Source: an uncultured Spirochaetaceae bacterium (lineage in GTDB: Bacteria > Spirochaetota > Spirochaetia > Sphaerochaetales > Sphaerochaetaceae). Taken from it: DNA of 64,000 bases. The translations under genes were made by a program, and so were the position numbers. The stretch spans positions 1-64,000 of the forward strand of contig CALXLD010000039.1 in NCBI GenBank assembly GCA_944389105.1, read 5' to 3'. Within the stretch, counting starts at the first letter, position 1, and the number at the start of each line of letters is the position of its first letter. Shown here piece by piece: positions 49,677 through 58,099 of the stretch. The notes beneath the pieces were generated by a model. That model did no database searches, was not told the origin of the DNA, and saw nothing but the letters and a program-made list of their open reading frames with translations.

Positions 49677-50938
49677 CTTGAAAGGAATACCGTAAAAAGC
49701 CTTGAAAGAGCTTCTGTATCTTTTACCCCTGCTGTTTCATATGGAGAGTGCATTGAAAGCTGGGCCGCCCCGATATCTACAGTTGGAATGCTGAATTTCT
49801 GTGCAGACAGATTTCCCAGCGTTGAACCACCCGGTATATCTGAATGGTTCGCGAAATACTGATATGGAATGCGGTTTGTGTCCATAAGCGCTCTCAGATA
49901 ACTTGCGCTTTTTGCATCTGTTGTATATTTCTGTGCGGCACTGAATTTGATTGCGACTCCGCCATTCATCCTAGGTTTGTTGGATATATCGCATTTACTC
50001 TGATAATTTGGATGAAGTGCATGGCAGTTGTCTGCACTGATCATGAATGAAGAGGCTTTCTTCATCATCTTCTCCTCTTCATCATAGCCGAGGGCGTTTG
50101 CAATCCGGCTCATTGTTTCCGGGAGAAAATCCGAAAGTGCTCCCTGCTTTGTTCCGCTTCCTGTCTCTTCATTATCGAAGAGAGCAGCTACAGGCATGAA
50201 TCTTTTTCCTTCTGCGCTGATAATAGCCCTGAGAGCTGTGTATGCGCACATCAGATCATCAATTCTAGGAGATGAGAAGAATTCGTTATCAAGTCCCCAG
50301 ATTGAATATGGGGTTCTAGGGTAAAGATACAGCTCGTATTCAAGCAGATCCTTTTCTTCACAGCCAGCTTCTTCTGCAAGTGCTTTTCTGAATCTCCCTT
50401 TTTCTATCCCTTCCGCAATAAGAGGAAGCATATCGTTTTGCGCACTGTAGCTGGTTCCTTCATTTGCTTTTCTGTTCATGTGTATTGCGAGATTGGGGAT
50501 AAGGACGAGGTCACGTCTGAAATCAATAAGCCTTTCTTCGGCTTTCCCCTCATTATTCACATAGACTCTTCCTGCAATTGAAAGGGGCCTGTCAAACCAT
50601 GGAGCCATCAGAAGACCGCCATATACTTCTGTGTTCAGAACAGTGTATAAGCCCGAGGAAGTGATCTCTGGTTCTGTCTTCACCTTGAATGCAGGGCTGT
50701 CCGTATGGGCGGAGACTATTGAATAGCCTTCGCTGTCATTCGTTCTGAATGCAATCAGGGAAGAACCGTTTCTGGTTATAAAATAAGATCCGTTCTTCTT
50801 TATATTCCATCGCTTCGTCTCTTCAAGTTTCTCAAAACCTGCAGACAGAAGCTCTTTTTCCATATTCCTTACAGCATGAAACTGTGTTGGGCTTTTTTCT
50901 ATGAAGCTGCATAGCTCCTCAGTTGTTGTTATATTCAT
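49673..50938 (-). CDS. M18-family aminopeptidase
   Basis: This 421-residue cytoplasmic zinc aminopeptidase of the aspartyl-aminopeptidase type carries metal and catalytic segments in SAHTDSPAFKVK, FDNEETGSGTKQGA (catalytic Glu and metal ligand) and SADNCHALHPNYQSK, and ends with GAAQLSMHSPYETAG. It cleaves N-terminal, often acidic, residues from peptides. Flanking MATE genes in the same operon raise the possibility that peptide products and exporters are linked, but housekeeping peptide turnover is the simpler view. Confidence 0.93.
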   Translation of the reverse strand: MNITTTEELCSFIEKSPTQFHAVRNMEKELLSAGFEKLEETKRWNIKKNGSYFITRNGSSLIAFRTNDSEGYSIVSAHTDSPAFKVKTEPEITSSGLYTVLNTEVYGGLLMAPWFDRPLSIAGRVYVNNEGKAEERLIDFRRDLVLIPNLAIHMNRKANEGTSYSAQNDMLPLIAEGIEKGRFRKALAEEAGCEEKDLLEYELYLYPRTPYSIWGLDNEFFSSPRIDDLMCAYTALRAIISAEGKRFMPVAALFDNEETGSGTKQGALSDFLPETMSRIANALGYDEEEKMMKKASSFMISADNCHALHPNYQSKCDISNKPRMNGGVAIKFSAAQKYTTDAKSASYLRALMDTNRIPYQYFANHSDIPGGSTLGNLSAQKFSIPTVDIGAAQLSMHSPYETAGVKDTEALSRLFTVFLSR

Positions 50939-50947
50939 GCCCTGAGT

Positions 50948-52330
50948 TTAGCTCTTCCGTCTTTCTGTGAGAAGCTTGGATGAAATACTGAAGCAGATTA
51001 TTGTTGTTATGACTGCAATAGAGCAGTTTGAAATCATCATCATTACTCCAAGTGCCGTAGCGCCATCTGTTATCAGATGCTGCAGGATATAGAGTACGGG
51101 GACACGCAGGAGGAAGATCCTCATGAAATTTATGACAAGGGTTATCCTCGTCTTTCCAAGTCCAAGAAGGAAGTCCATTCCCGCGCCATTCACAGCAAGA
51201 CCAAGACAGCTGGTTACATCATAGATGAATATCTTCCTGATTGTATTCTTGAATTCCTGATCAAGCCCGTTCTTGCTTGTGGAGAAGATAGTGAATAGAA
51301 AATCCTCGGACAGGAACAGGGCAGCCATCATCACTATGCTTGCAGCAAGTGTTATTACAATAGTGGATCTGTAAGCCTTTACAGCCCTGTCAGCTCGTCC
51401 GGCTCCATAATTCTGGCTGATTATCGAACTGGAGGCATCTGAGAAGCCATTCTCGAAGTTTGTTGCTATTCCGCACACGTTATTTGATATCCCAAGAGCT
51501 CCTACCATTTCCGCTCCATAGGATGCGGCCATTGAATTGACTACGACCTTGCCAAGTGAAAAAGCAGAATCCTCGATTGCTACCGGATACGAAATCTGCA
51601 CGATTCCTTTTGCATTTCCTTTTCCGGAATGCAGGATAAGTGCCGGCTTTATCTGGAAAATACTTCCTTTTGCTGTCAGATGGATTACAGAATAGATAGC
51701 AAACGATGTGTATGTTATGAGCGTTGCTATACCTATATAGAGTATACCTTTTTCAAGAATATAGATGAAAAGGGCCGTAAGCATAAGCTTCAGGATCATA
51801 GAAGCTATGTTCAAAGCCATTATTATATTGGTTCTGCCCCTGGATTTCTCCACATTTATATAAATAAGATTGATGAAATTCATGATAGTCGCGGCTATCA
51901 TGATGTTGAAATATGATGTTCCTTCTTTTATGAATTCCTCTGGGGTTCCTATAAGACGCAGAAGGATGGGGGAGAATGGGATTATCAGCAGAAAGATCAG
52001 TGATATTATGATTATCAGCCGGATAAGCGTGTTCAGCAGTTCTCCGGCTTTCTTATTGTTTCCAGCGCCATAGGCCCTGTTGATAAGTATCATCGAACCT
52101 GTGATAAGTCCTGATCCGATTGAGCTGAGTATCATTCTCAGCTGATTGAAGTAGGCAACTGCAGATACATCGATGGTCCCGATATGGCTGGCCATCATTG
52201 TATCAAGTATGGAGAACAGACAGTTGAACAAGGCGAATATCGCAAGCGGTGTCCCGACCTGAAGTATGAGTTTATAAAGATTTCCGGTGGTCGAATACTC
52301 TCTGAATTCTGCTTCAGTCATTCTTGCCAT
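50948..52330 (-). CDS. MATE-family exporter
   Basis: This 460-residue protein begins NLYKLILQVGTPLAIFALFNCLFSILDTMMASHIG and carries FENGFSDASSSIISQNYGAGRADRAVKAYR at the second repeat. Its first conserved segment is more diverged (LFNCLFSILD) than in the other four MATE proteins of the window. It is the first gene of the MATE - M18 peptidase - MATE operon, with nine bases between it and the peptidase gene. Confidence 0.88.
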   Translation of the reverse strand: MARMTEAEFREYSTTGNLYKLILQVGTPLAIFALFNCLFSILDTMMASHIGTIDVSAVAYFNQLRMILSSIGSGLITGSMILINRAYGAGNNKKAGELLNTLIRLIIIISLIFLLIIPFSPILLRLIGTPEEFIKEGTSYFNIMIAATIMNFINLIYINVEKSRGRTNIIMALNIASMILKLMLTALFIYILEKGILYIGIATLITYTSFAIYSVIHLTAKGSIFQIKPALILHSGKGNAKGIVQISYPVAIEDSAFSLGKVVVNSMAASYGAEMVGALGISNNVCGIATNFENGFSDASSSIISQNYGAGRADRAVKAYRSTIVITLAASIVMMAALFLSEDFLFTIFSTSKNGLDQEFKNTIRKIFIYDVTSCLGLAVNGAGMDFLLGLGKTRITLVINFMRIFLLRVPVLYILQHLITDGATALGVMMMISNCSIAVITTIICFSISSKLLTERRKS

Positions 52331-52434
52331 ATCTGTACCCGCTGGAAAGTTTAGCCTTGCTGCAGAGTTTATGCAAAGCCCTTTTTCATCTCATGCTTTC
52401 CTCTGTATAATCCGGAAGAGAGGAATCCTGAAAA

Positions 52435-53331
52435 ATGCCACAGCATGTAATAATCTCTGATTACAACCCTACATGGCCCGAGGAATATGAAGCAGAAAAA
52501 AGCATAATCCAAGAGATCCTGAAGAATAACTGCATTGCTGTATATCACATCGGCAGCACATCAGTTCCATCGCTTCCAGCTAAGCCGATTATAGATATCA
52601 TGGTTTCTGTCAGAAGTCTTGAAGCTGTCGATGCTGTTTCCGGAGAATTTGTCAGAATAGGCTATGAATATCTTGGGGAGTTCGGCATAGAAGGCCGCCG
52701 TTATCTACGGAAAGGTGGAGATGAAAGAACGCATCAGATCCATATTTTCCATGTGGATGACTGGGAGAATATAGTACGCCATCTTGCATTCAGGGATTAC
52801 CTGCGTTCCCATGAGGAGGAGAGGGGAGAATATACTCAGCTGAAGAAAAAGCTTGCTTCCCTATATCCATATGATATCGAAAGCTACTGTGATGGAAAGG
52901 ATGAATTCGTCAGAAAGGTGGAGAGGATAGCAGTATCGCAGTATGATGACAGCTGGGATAGGCTCTATGCTGCAGCAAGAAAAGTCCAGTATCCAAGGAA
53001 CCTGCCTCCATTGGCCGAGGCGGGAAGCGTGGCTGCAGCAATCATGACGGAAAAGGGAAATATATACACAGGTGTATGCATCGATACTGCCTGTTCCATC
53101 GGAATGTGCGCCGAGAGAAACGCGATTGCAAATATGATTACAAATGGGGATAACAGCATCCGGAAACTTGCTGCTGTAATGCCTGATGGGAAAGCAGGGA
53201 TGCCTTGCGGTGTCTGCCGTGAGGCCATGATGCAGCTCTCTGATAAGGCTGCGGATATTCAGATTCTTTCGGATTATGAAGCAGAAAGCTTCGTGAGATT
53301 AAGTGATCTTCTTCCTCTATGGTGGAACTAG
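52435..53331 (+). CDS. Fusion of a GrpB/UPF0157 domain with a cytidine-deaminase-like domain
   Basis: This 298-residue protein has two domains. Residues 1 to about 165 are GrpB-like, a nucleotidyltransferase-fold family of unknown activity (YNPTWPEEYEAEKSII, VYHIGSTSVPSLPAKPIIDIMV, RTHQIHIFHVDD). Residues from about 170 form a cytidine-deaminase-like domain with zinc site CAERNAIANMI and PCGVCREAMMQ. The proton-shuttle Glu and all three cysteine ligands are present. The second domain resembles CDA and blasticidin-S deaminase. No break or internal start was seen, so the fusion looks genuine. A TATAAT-like -10 lies about 28 bases before the ATG. Function of the pair is unknown. Confidence 0.85.
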   Translation: MPQHVIISDYNPTWPEEYEAEKSIIQEILKNNCIAVYHIGSTSVPSLPAKPIIDIMVSVRSLEAVDAVSGEFVRIGYEYLGEFGIEGRRYLRKGGDERTHQIHIFHVDDWENIVRHLAFRDYLRSHEEERGEYTQLKKKLASLYPYDIESYCDGKDEFVRKVERIAVSQYDDSWDRLYAAARKVQYPRNLPPLAEAGSVAAAIMTEKGNIYTGVCIDTACSIGMCAERNAIANMITNGDNSIRKLAAVMPDGKAGMPCGVCREAMMQLSDKAADIQILSDYEAESFVRLSDLLPLWWN

Positions 53332-53339
53332 CATGGCGT

Positions 53340-53377
53340 CATCAAGGATGGAGATGTAAAACCTCCATCTCTTGATG
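53340..53377. terminator. Bidirectional hairpin between convergent genes
   Basis: CATCAAGGATGGAG (53340-53353) pairs with CTCCATC-T-CTTGATG (53363-53377), 14 base pairs with one bulged T and a 9-base loop. It separates the GrpB fusion gene from the convergent DUF47 gene. There is no long T tract on either side. Confidence 0.7.
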
Positions 53378-53386
53378 GCAGAGAGA

Positions 53387-54010
53387 TCAGGTGTTGTTCA
53401 TATATGCTTTCTCGCAGGCATCGGCTACATGCTCACATGCATCAGCACACTGCTCAAGATAGCGGTATATATCTCTCCAGATTATTATTTCTATTGGATT
53501 GGTCTCGCTTGTATGGAGCTTCCTCATATTCTCAATGAAGATCTTGTCTGCGTCCTCTTCAAGCGTGTTGATTGTGATGATTCTGTCCTTGAATGTCTTT
53601 GAATGCTTGAAATTGCTGAAATCATCCATTAGCATTCCCATTTCGATACAGCATTTCTCAACGACATCAACAGCGGCAAGCATCTCTGGCCTTATTCTCC
53701 GGACATTGTCACAGTAAAGGCGGAGAACGACATCCTCCAGTTTATCAACAACTTCGTCTAGGCACTGGCTGAGAAGTATTATGTCATCTCTTTCGATTGG
53801 TGTAATGAAAGCCTTTGCCAGAACATTCATCAGCTCATGCTTCTTGATGTCTGCATCATGCTCTGTCTTGTGAATCTCATCGAGAATCGGGCTGAGATTA
53901 TCAGGATCATAATCCGTAATGCACTTTCTCAGGATCCTTGAAGCCTCTACAGCATGTTCTGCACAGCTTCTGAAAGTGTCAAAATAGAATGTATCATTTT
54001 TCTTTGCCAT
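53387..54010 (-). CDS. DUF47/PhoU-like protein paired with the PiT transporter
   Basis: This 207-residue all-helical protein of the DUF47 (PhoU-like) family has metal-binding-type repeats: HAVEASRILRKCI, EIHKTEHDADIKKHELMNVLAKAF and LEEDADKIF. Members are almost always encoded beside PiT phosphate transporters and are thought to regulate them. It follows the PiT gene by nine bases and has an AGGAGT ribosome binding site. Confidence 0.92.
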   Translation of the reverse strand: MAKKNDTFYFDTFRSCAEHAVEASRILRKCITDYDPDNLSPILDEIHKTEHDADIKKHELMNVLAKAFITPIERDDIILLSQCLDEVVDKLEDVVLRLYCDNVRRIRPEMLAAVDVVEKCCIEMGMLMDDFSNFKHSKTFKDRIITINTLEEDADKIFIENMRKLHTSETNPIEIIIWRDIYRYLEQCADACEHVADACEKAYMNNT

Positions 54011-54019
54011 ATTTACTCC

Positions 54020-55072
54020 TTAGAAAATCGCGAGGAAAAGCTTTGCCATCAGGAAACTGATAAGACCGCATCCGGGGAAGGTGAAGACCCATGTGAGCAT
54101 CATATCCTTGACGACTGCGAAGTTGATAGCTCCAAGTCTTCTTGAAGCACCTACACCCATTATTGCGCTGGTTTTTGTATGAGTTGTTGAAACAGGGATG
54201 CCGAATACGGATGAGAAAAGCAGGCAGACTGAAGCAGCTATATCAGCACTGAAACCCTGATATTTCTCAAGCTTCACCATATCCATTCCCACTGATCTTA
54301 TTATCTTCTCTCCTCCGACAGATGTCCCAAGTCCCATTACGGCAGAACACAGAATCATCAGCCAGACAGGAATGAGCACTCCCTCAACGCTGGTTTCACC
54401 ATTTGAGAATGCAATTGCCAGGAAAAGTACGCCAATGAATTTCTGCCCATCCTGTGCACCATGCATGAAGCTCATAGCTCCTGCTCCTGCTATCTGGGCA
54501 TAGTTGAAGAATCTGTTGGTTTTTCTTCTGTCAAAGCCTCTGCATATGAAGACAACAGCTTTGCAGATGATGAATCCTGCAGTGAAACCAAGAAGCAGCG
54601 ACAGTACAAGACCATATATAACCTTAATCCATTCCGCACCATTGACAGCTTCAAATCCCTTCCCGGTTGCCAATGCGGCTCCTGTCAGACCTGCAATCAG
54701 GCTATGGCTTTCGCTTGTTGGAATACCGAAGTATGAAGCTGCTGAGCTGTAAACGACAATCGAGAAAAGCGCTGCAGATAATGCAATAAGAGCTGTATTG
54801 GTATCATCCCCGAAATTGACCATGTTGCTTATCGTTGAGGCAACGGAAGCATTGATCCTTGTCATTATCAGGACACCAAGGAAATTGAATATAGCACTCA
54901 TTATTATTGCAGGCCGCGGCCTCATGCAGCGTGTTGTTATGCATGTTGCTATTGCGTTAGGTGCATCTGTCCAGCCGTTTACGAAGATTACTCCAAGAGT
55001 AAGCGCTGCCGTTACAAGAAGCGCAGGAGTTGAGAATATCTGCTGGCAGAAATATGCGAATGTTACGTCCAT
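54020..55072 (-). CDS. pit: PiT-family inorganic phosphate transporter
   Basis: This protein of about 350 residues has the two PHO4 signatures GVIFVNGWTDAPNAIATCITTRCMRPR and FGIPVSTTHTKTSAIMGVGASRR, and a central GAGAMSFMHGAQDGQKFIGVLF. It imports phosphate with Na+ or H+. The frame is open 12 codons further to a TTG at 55108. ATG 55072 has a CGGAGG site, although 12 bases away, so the start is uncertain. Repeats like a Pho box lie 37 to 90 bases upstream of 55072, suggesting induction by phosphate starvation. Confidence 0.92.
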   Translation of the reverse strand: MDVTFAYFCQQIFSTPALLVTAALTLGVIFVNGWTDAPNAIATCITTRCMRPRPAIIMSAIFNFLGVLIMTRINASVASTISNMVNFGDDTNTALIALSAALFSIVVYSSAASYFGIPTSESHSLIAGLTGAALATGKGFEAVNGAEWIKVIYGLVLSLLLGFTAGFIICKAVVFICRGFDRRKTNRFFNYAQIAGAGAMSFMHGAQDGQKFIGVLFLAIAFSNGETSVEGVLIPVWLMILCSAVMGLGTSVGGEKIIRSVGMDMVKLEKYQGFSADIAASVCLLFSSVFGIPVSTTHTKTSAIMGVGASRRLGAINFAVVKDMMLTWVFTFPGCGLISFLMAKLFLAIF

Positions 55073-55108
55073 TCCGGGGAAAATCCTCCGGATTGAATCG
55101 TAAAACAA

Positions 55109-55162
55109 CTGTTAAATATGTGTAAACAAGAAGTTAAGCTGAAAGTGTTAGTAATCTGTTAA
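55109..55162 (-). promoter_or_regulatory. Pho-box-like direct repeats upstream of the PiT gene
   Basis: On the plus strand TGTTAA (55110-55115), TGTAAA (55121-55126) and AGTTAA (55132-55137) recur at exact 11-bp spacing. A second pair, TGTTAG (55146-55151) and TGTTAA (55157-55162), has the same spacing. On the coding strand they read TTAACA-like, as in PhoP boxes; on the other they resemble the CTGT-A--N4 form of PhoB boxes. The remaining sequence up to 55388 holds no convincing gene or site. Confidence 0.6.
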
Positions 55163-55388
55163 ATCGTACAACTTGGTAAGATTATGTGAATTTATCCTGA
55201 GATGGCAGGAAGATTCCATTCTCTATAAGGTGGAGATGAATTGCCGAATGCATTGGTCGTACCTAGACATTCTCTCAATCTCTCTGAATATGCCGATGAG
55301 AACAGAAGCATTGATAGTATCTGCTGCATCATAGAGACAGCAGATGACTTTAACTGTGTTGCCAAGAAAGGTGAGAAGCCATGATTCT

Positions 55389-55691
55389 TCATTTCCATTT
55401 ATAAACGGGCAGATTCTTTGTATTCATACGGAACTCTTCAGCCTTATTCCTTCTGGAGAACTCAGCCTGGATCTTGATAAAGAAGTTTGAGCTCGTTCCG
55501 AAATATCTTGCAAGCCTCCAGCACACATCATCGCTCATGCGGTTCTTTCCCTTGAGTATCTTGCTGAGTGCTGCCGCCGATATGCCGAGATCCTTGGAGA
55601 GTCTGTATGCGGAGAGATTGAGAGGTTCTATCCATTCTTCATTGAGATAGTCCCCAAAGGTTCCTAGTTCAATCTTGTATGTGTCGTTCAT
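55389..55691 (-). CDS. higA: HigA-type antitoxin (XRE/HTH)
   Basis: This 100-residue protein has a lambda-repressor-like helix-turn-helix (YRLSKDLGISAAALSKILKGKNRMSDDVCWRLARYFG, about residues 28-64) of the VapI/HigA group. It would bind and neutralise the toxin encoded just upstream (12-base gap) and repress the shared promoter. Its start ATG is behind an AGGAG-type site within the gap. Confidence 0.92.
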   Translation of the reverse strand: MNDTYKIELGTFGDYLNEEWIEPLNLSAYRLSKDLGISAAALSKILKGKNRMSDDVCWRLARYFGTSSNFFIKIQAEFSRRNKAEEFRMNTKNLPVYKWK

Positions 55692-55703
55692 ATTCTTTTC
55701 TCC

Positions 55704-55985
55704 TCAATGATAGGCAGTAATCTCAACGTTGTAAGCATTGCCATCTTTCCAGGAAAAGCAGATCCTGTACTGTGCATTTACCCTTATCGAGTATTGCCCC
55801 CGCCTGTTGCCTTTCAGCTGTTCGAGTCTATTGCTCGGAGGAATCCGCAGGTCAGAGATGGATTCCGCTTCATTTATAGCGATTAGTTTGTGCAATGCTC
55901 TTCTCGCTATGTCTGGAGCCAGTCTCCTGGGAGCGAATCCATTGTAGATCTGCTCGGTTTCTTTATCCATGAACGTCTGTATCAT
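55704..55985 (-). CDS. higB: HigB-type toxin (RelE/ParE superfamily)
   Basis: This 93-residue protein has the HigB pattern: FMDKETEQIYNGFAPRRL at the N-terminus, DLRIPPSNRLEQLKGNRRGQYSIRVNAQYRICFSW in the centre and a short VEITAYH end. HigB toxins are ribosome-dependent mRNA nucleases. The toxin-first order is typical of higBA. All expected basic residues (R in GNRRGQYSIRVN and YRICF) are present, so it is probably active. Confidence 0.93.
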   Translation of the reverse strand: MIQTFMDKETEQIYNGFAPRRLAPDIARRALHKLIAINEAESISDLRIPPSNRLEQLKGNRRGQYSIRVNAQYRICFSWKDGNAYNVEITAYH

Positions 55986-56000
55986 GTACTACCTGATCGT

Positions 56001-56029
56001 ATAGTAAACCGCTGGTTAAATATGGTCAA
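56001..56029 (-). promoter_or_regulatory. higBA promoter with embedded operator
   Basis: On the minus strand TTGACC (56029-56024) and TACTAT (56006-56001) are 17 bases apart. Between them lies an inverted repeat TTAACC-AGC-GGTTTA (56019-56005), well placed for repression by HigA. The predicted transcript starts only about ten bases before the higB ATG. Confidence 0.6.
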
Positions 56030-56174
56030 TTGATTTACTGAATCTGCGTTGTACTGACCAGGGATAAGATATTGATTAAGATAATCCCCCTTATCATAAA
56101 AGAAAATATAAATGCATAAAGAGATGTTGTTAAACAATAATGAATGGAATAGATCGTACTTTGGCTTTCATGAT

Positions 56175-56522
56175 TCATCTGACAACCGGGGTATAGCTGA
56201 GCTCTGATTCCTCATCTGTTGCTTCGAGACGGAATATAACAGGTCTGATTCCATCATTGCATGAAACAATCGCAACACCTGGTTTTCTTATCCAGTCTCC
56301 GTAGTAGAAGAGCTCCTTGCCGCTTCCATGTGCCAGAGTAAATACATATTGGTACACAGCCTTCCATGCCTCATCGCAGAATCCTTCAGGTTTTGCATAG
56401 TCTGCATAGAAGACATCTCCTTCTTTCATCATCGGGCACATTGATAGCCCCTCGGCTCCATACTCTTCTGCAAGGTCCTTATCAAGTGTTGTTTTCAGGA
56501 CAGTTATTCTTACTTTCTTCAT
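56175..56522 (-). CDS. TIGR04076-family small protein of unknown function
   Basis: This 115-residue protein matches the TIGR04076 pattern: VRITVLKTTLDKDLAEEYG at the N-terminus, CPMMKEGDVFYAD, PEGFCDEAWKAVYQYVFTLAHG and a C-terminal PGVAIVSCNDGIRPVIFRLE. Three cysteines (CPMM, FCDEAW and VSCNDG) are family features and may bind metal. No activity is known for the family. The start has a GAGG site. It stands alone, with 189 bases separating it from the higBA promoter side. Confidence 0.82.
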   Translation of the reverse strand: MKKVRITVLKTTLDKDLAEEYGAEGLSMCPMMKEGDVFYADYAKPEGFCDEAWKAVYQYVFTLAHGSGKELFYYGDWIRKPGVAIVSCNDGIRPVIFRLEATDEESELSYTPVVR

Positions 56523-56696
56523 TTTCTGCCTCTTTATATTAATATAGCAGATGAAAAATTAAGCTGAATAGCTATTTGCTGATTTTCCTTCTTTGTATTA
56601 TCTTTCATTCGCTGTAGTTTGGTCGTTGTTTTCTTGACATGTTTTGTATTACATAGGAGTTTGATTTGCTTATATCCAAAATAGATGGAGGGAACT

Positions 56697-57365
56697 ATGC
56701 TGAGTGAGCGTGTTCTAGGGATTTTATCTGATTCTTTCTTCAGGATCCTGATACCAGGTCTCACAGTCACTATTCCCTTGACGGTTATCTCATTCTCCCT
56801 TGCGCTTGTGATCGCAATAATTGTTGCGCTGATACAGTTTGCAAAGGTGAAGATCCTGAAGGATATTGCCAGATTCTATGTCTGGGTAATAAGAGGGACG
56901 CCGCTTCTTGTCCAGCTTTTTGTTGTATTCTATGGACTCCCGAATGTCGGAATCCTAATAGATCCTTTTCCTGCTGCCGTAATAGTCTTTGCCATAAACG
57001 AAGGCGCATACTGCGCAGAGACAATCAGAGCGGGACTGGAAGCTGTTCCATATGGTCAGATGGAGGCTGGAGAATGTGTTGGTATGTCCTATATGCAGAT
57101 AATGAGACGCATCCTGCTTCCACAGGCACTGCGGATTTCTTTCCCGACGCTTGCCAATTCCGTTATTTCAATGATTAAGGATACATCCCTTGCCGCAAAT
57201 ATAACTGTGACGGAGATGTTCATGGCAACGCAGAGAATCGTGGCAAGGACATATGAACCTCTGGCTCTGTATATCGAGGTCGGACTTATCTATCTTGTCT
57301 TCTGTACAGTGCTTACAAGGCTGCAGAGATATGGGGAGAAGAAGCTAGGGAGGTATAGAATATGA
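56697..57365 (+). CDS. Polar amino acid ABC importer, permease
   Basis: This 222-residue permease of the HisM/GlnP type has about five membrane helices and the coupling motif [52 protein letters not shown]. The ATG at 56697 lies five bases after GGAGG; an earlier in-frame ATG (56685) precedes that site and was rejected. It is first in an operon with an ATPase and a binding lipoprotein; the three genes overlap by one to four bases. Confidence 0.93.
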   Translation: MLSERVLGILSDSFFRILIPGLTVTIPLTVISFSLALVIAIIVALIQFAKVKILKDIARFYVWVIRGTPLLVQLFVVFYGLPNVGILIDPFPAAVIVFAINEGAYCAETIRAGLEAVPYGQMEAGECVGMSYMQIMRRILLPQALRISFPTLANSVISMIKDTSLAANITVTEMFMATQRIVARTYEPLALYIEVGLIYLVFCTVLTRLQRYGEKKLGRYRI

Positions 57366-58099
57366 TTCTCAGCATCAAGGACATAAAGAAGAGCTTCGGG
57401 GAACAGAATGTTCTCAATGGCATATCGCTTGATGTGGAGAAGGGTGATGTTGTAGCTCTTCTGGGACCTAGCGGATCGGGGAAAACTACTCTCCTCAGGT
57501 GTATGAACTGCCTTGAGACACCGGATTCCGGAGTGATGGAATTTGCTGGAAATAGCTATAATCTGTCAGCTCTGTCATCTCGGGAAAAAGCCAGTATAAG
57601 AAAGAGGACGGGTTTTGTTTTCCAGAATTTCAATCTTTTCAGGAACAAGACAGCTCTGGAGAATGTGACAGAGGGTCTTATCGTTGTCAGGAAGATGAAC
57701 AGGAAGGAAGCTGTGGAGAAGGCGGAAGAGACTCTCGAGAAAGTCGGCATGGCTTCATGGGCGTCTCATTATCCTTTTGAACTCTCAGGTGGACAGCAGC
57801 AGAGGGTTGCGATAGCCAGGGCAATTGCCGCTGATCCGGAGATAGTGTATTTTGATGAACCCACATCAGCACTGGATCCAGAACTGGCAGGAGAGGTTCT
57901 TTCTGTCATGAAGATGCTAGCTGAGGAAGGAATGACTATGGTTGTCGTCACCCATGCTATGGATTTCGCAAGGAATGTCTCCAAGCATGTTATATTCATG
58001 GAGCATGGAGTGGTTGTCGAAAGAGGAAAGACTGAAAAGCTGTTCTCTGATCCTGAAGAGGAGAGGACAAGAGCATTTCTCAGATTAGAGGAGATCTAA
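57362..58099 (+). CDS. Polar amino acid ABC importer, ATPase
   Basis: This 245-residue ATPase of the GlnQ/HisP/TcyN group has Walker [11 protein letters not shown]-loop [21 protein letters not shown], signature [16 protein letters not shown], Walker [15 protein letters not shown] and the H-loop VVTHAM. The start overlaps the permease stop (ATGA). Confidence 0.95.
   Translation: MILSIKDIKKSFGEQNVLNGISLDVEKGDVVALLGPSGSGKTTLLRCMNCLETPDSGVMEFAGNSYNLSALSSREKASIRKRTGFVFQNFNLFRNKTALENVTEGLIVVRKMNRKEAVEKAEETLEKVGMASWASHYPFELSGGQQQRVAIARAIAADPEIVYFDEPTSALDPELAGEVLSVMKMLAEEGMTMVVVTHAMDFARNVSKHVIFMEHGVVVERGKTEKLFSDPEEERTRAFLRLEEI

Noticed and set aside
55229..55384. A 51-codon plus-strand open stretch (GGDELPNALVVPRHSLN...) convergent with higA
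   Set aside because: It looks mildly protein-like but has no start codon with a ribosome binding site and no family I recognise; at most a relic of a lost gene.
55192..55398. A 68-codon minus-strand frame starting inside the end of higA
   Set aside because: It has no ribosome binding site, its composition is not convincing, and it covers only the gap between higA and the PiT promoter region.
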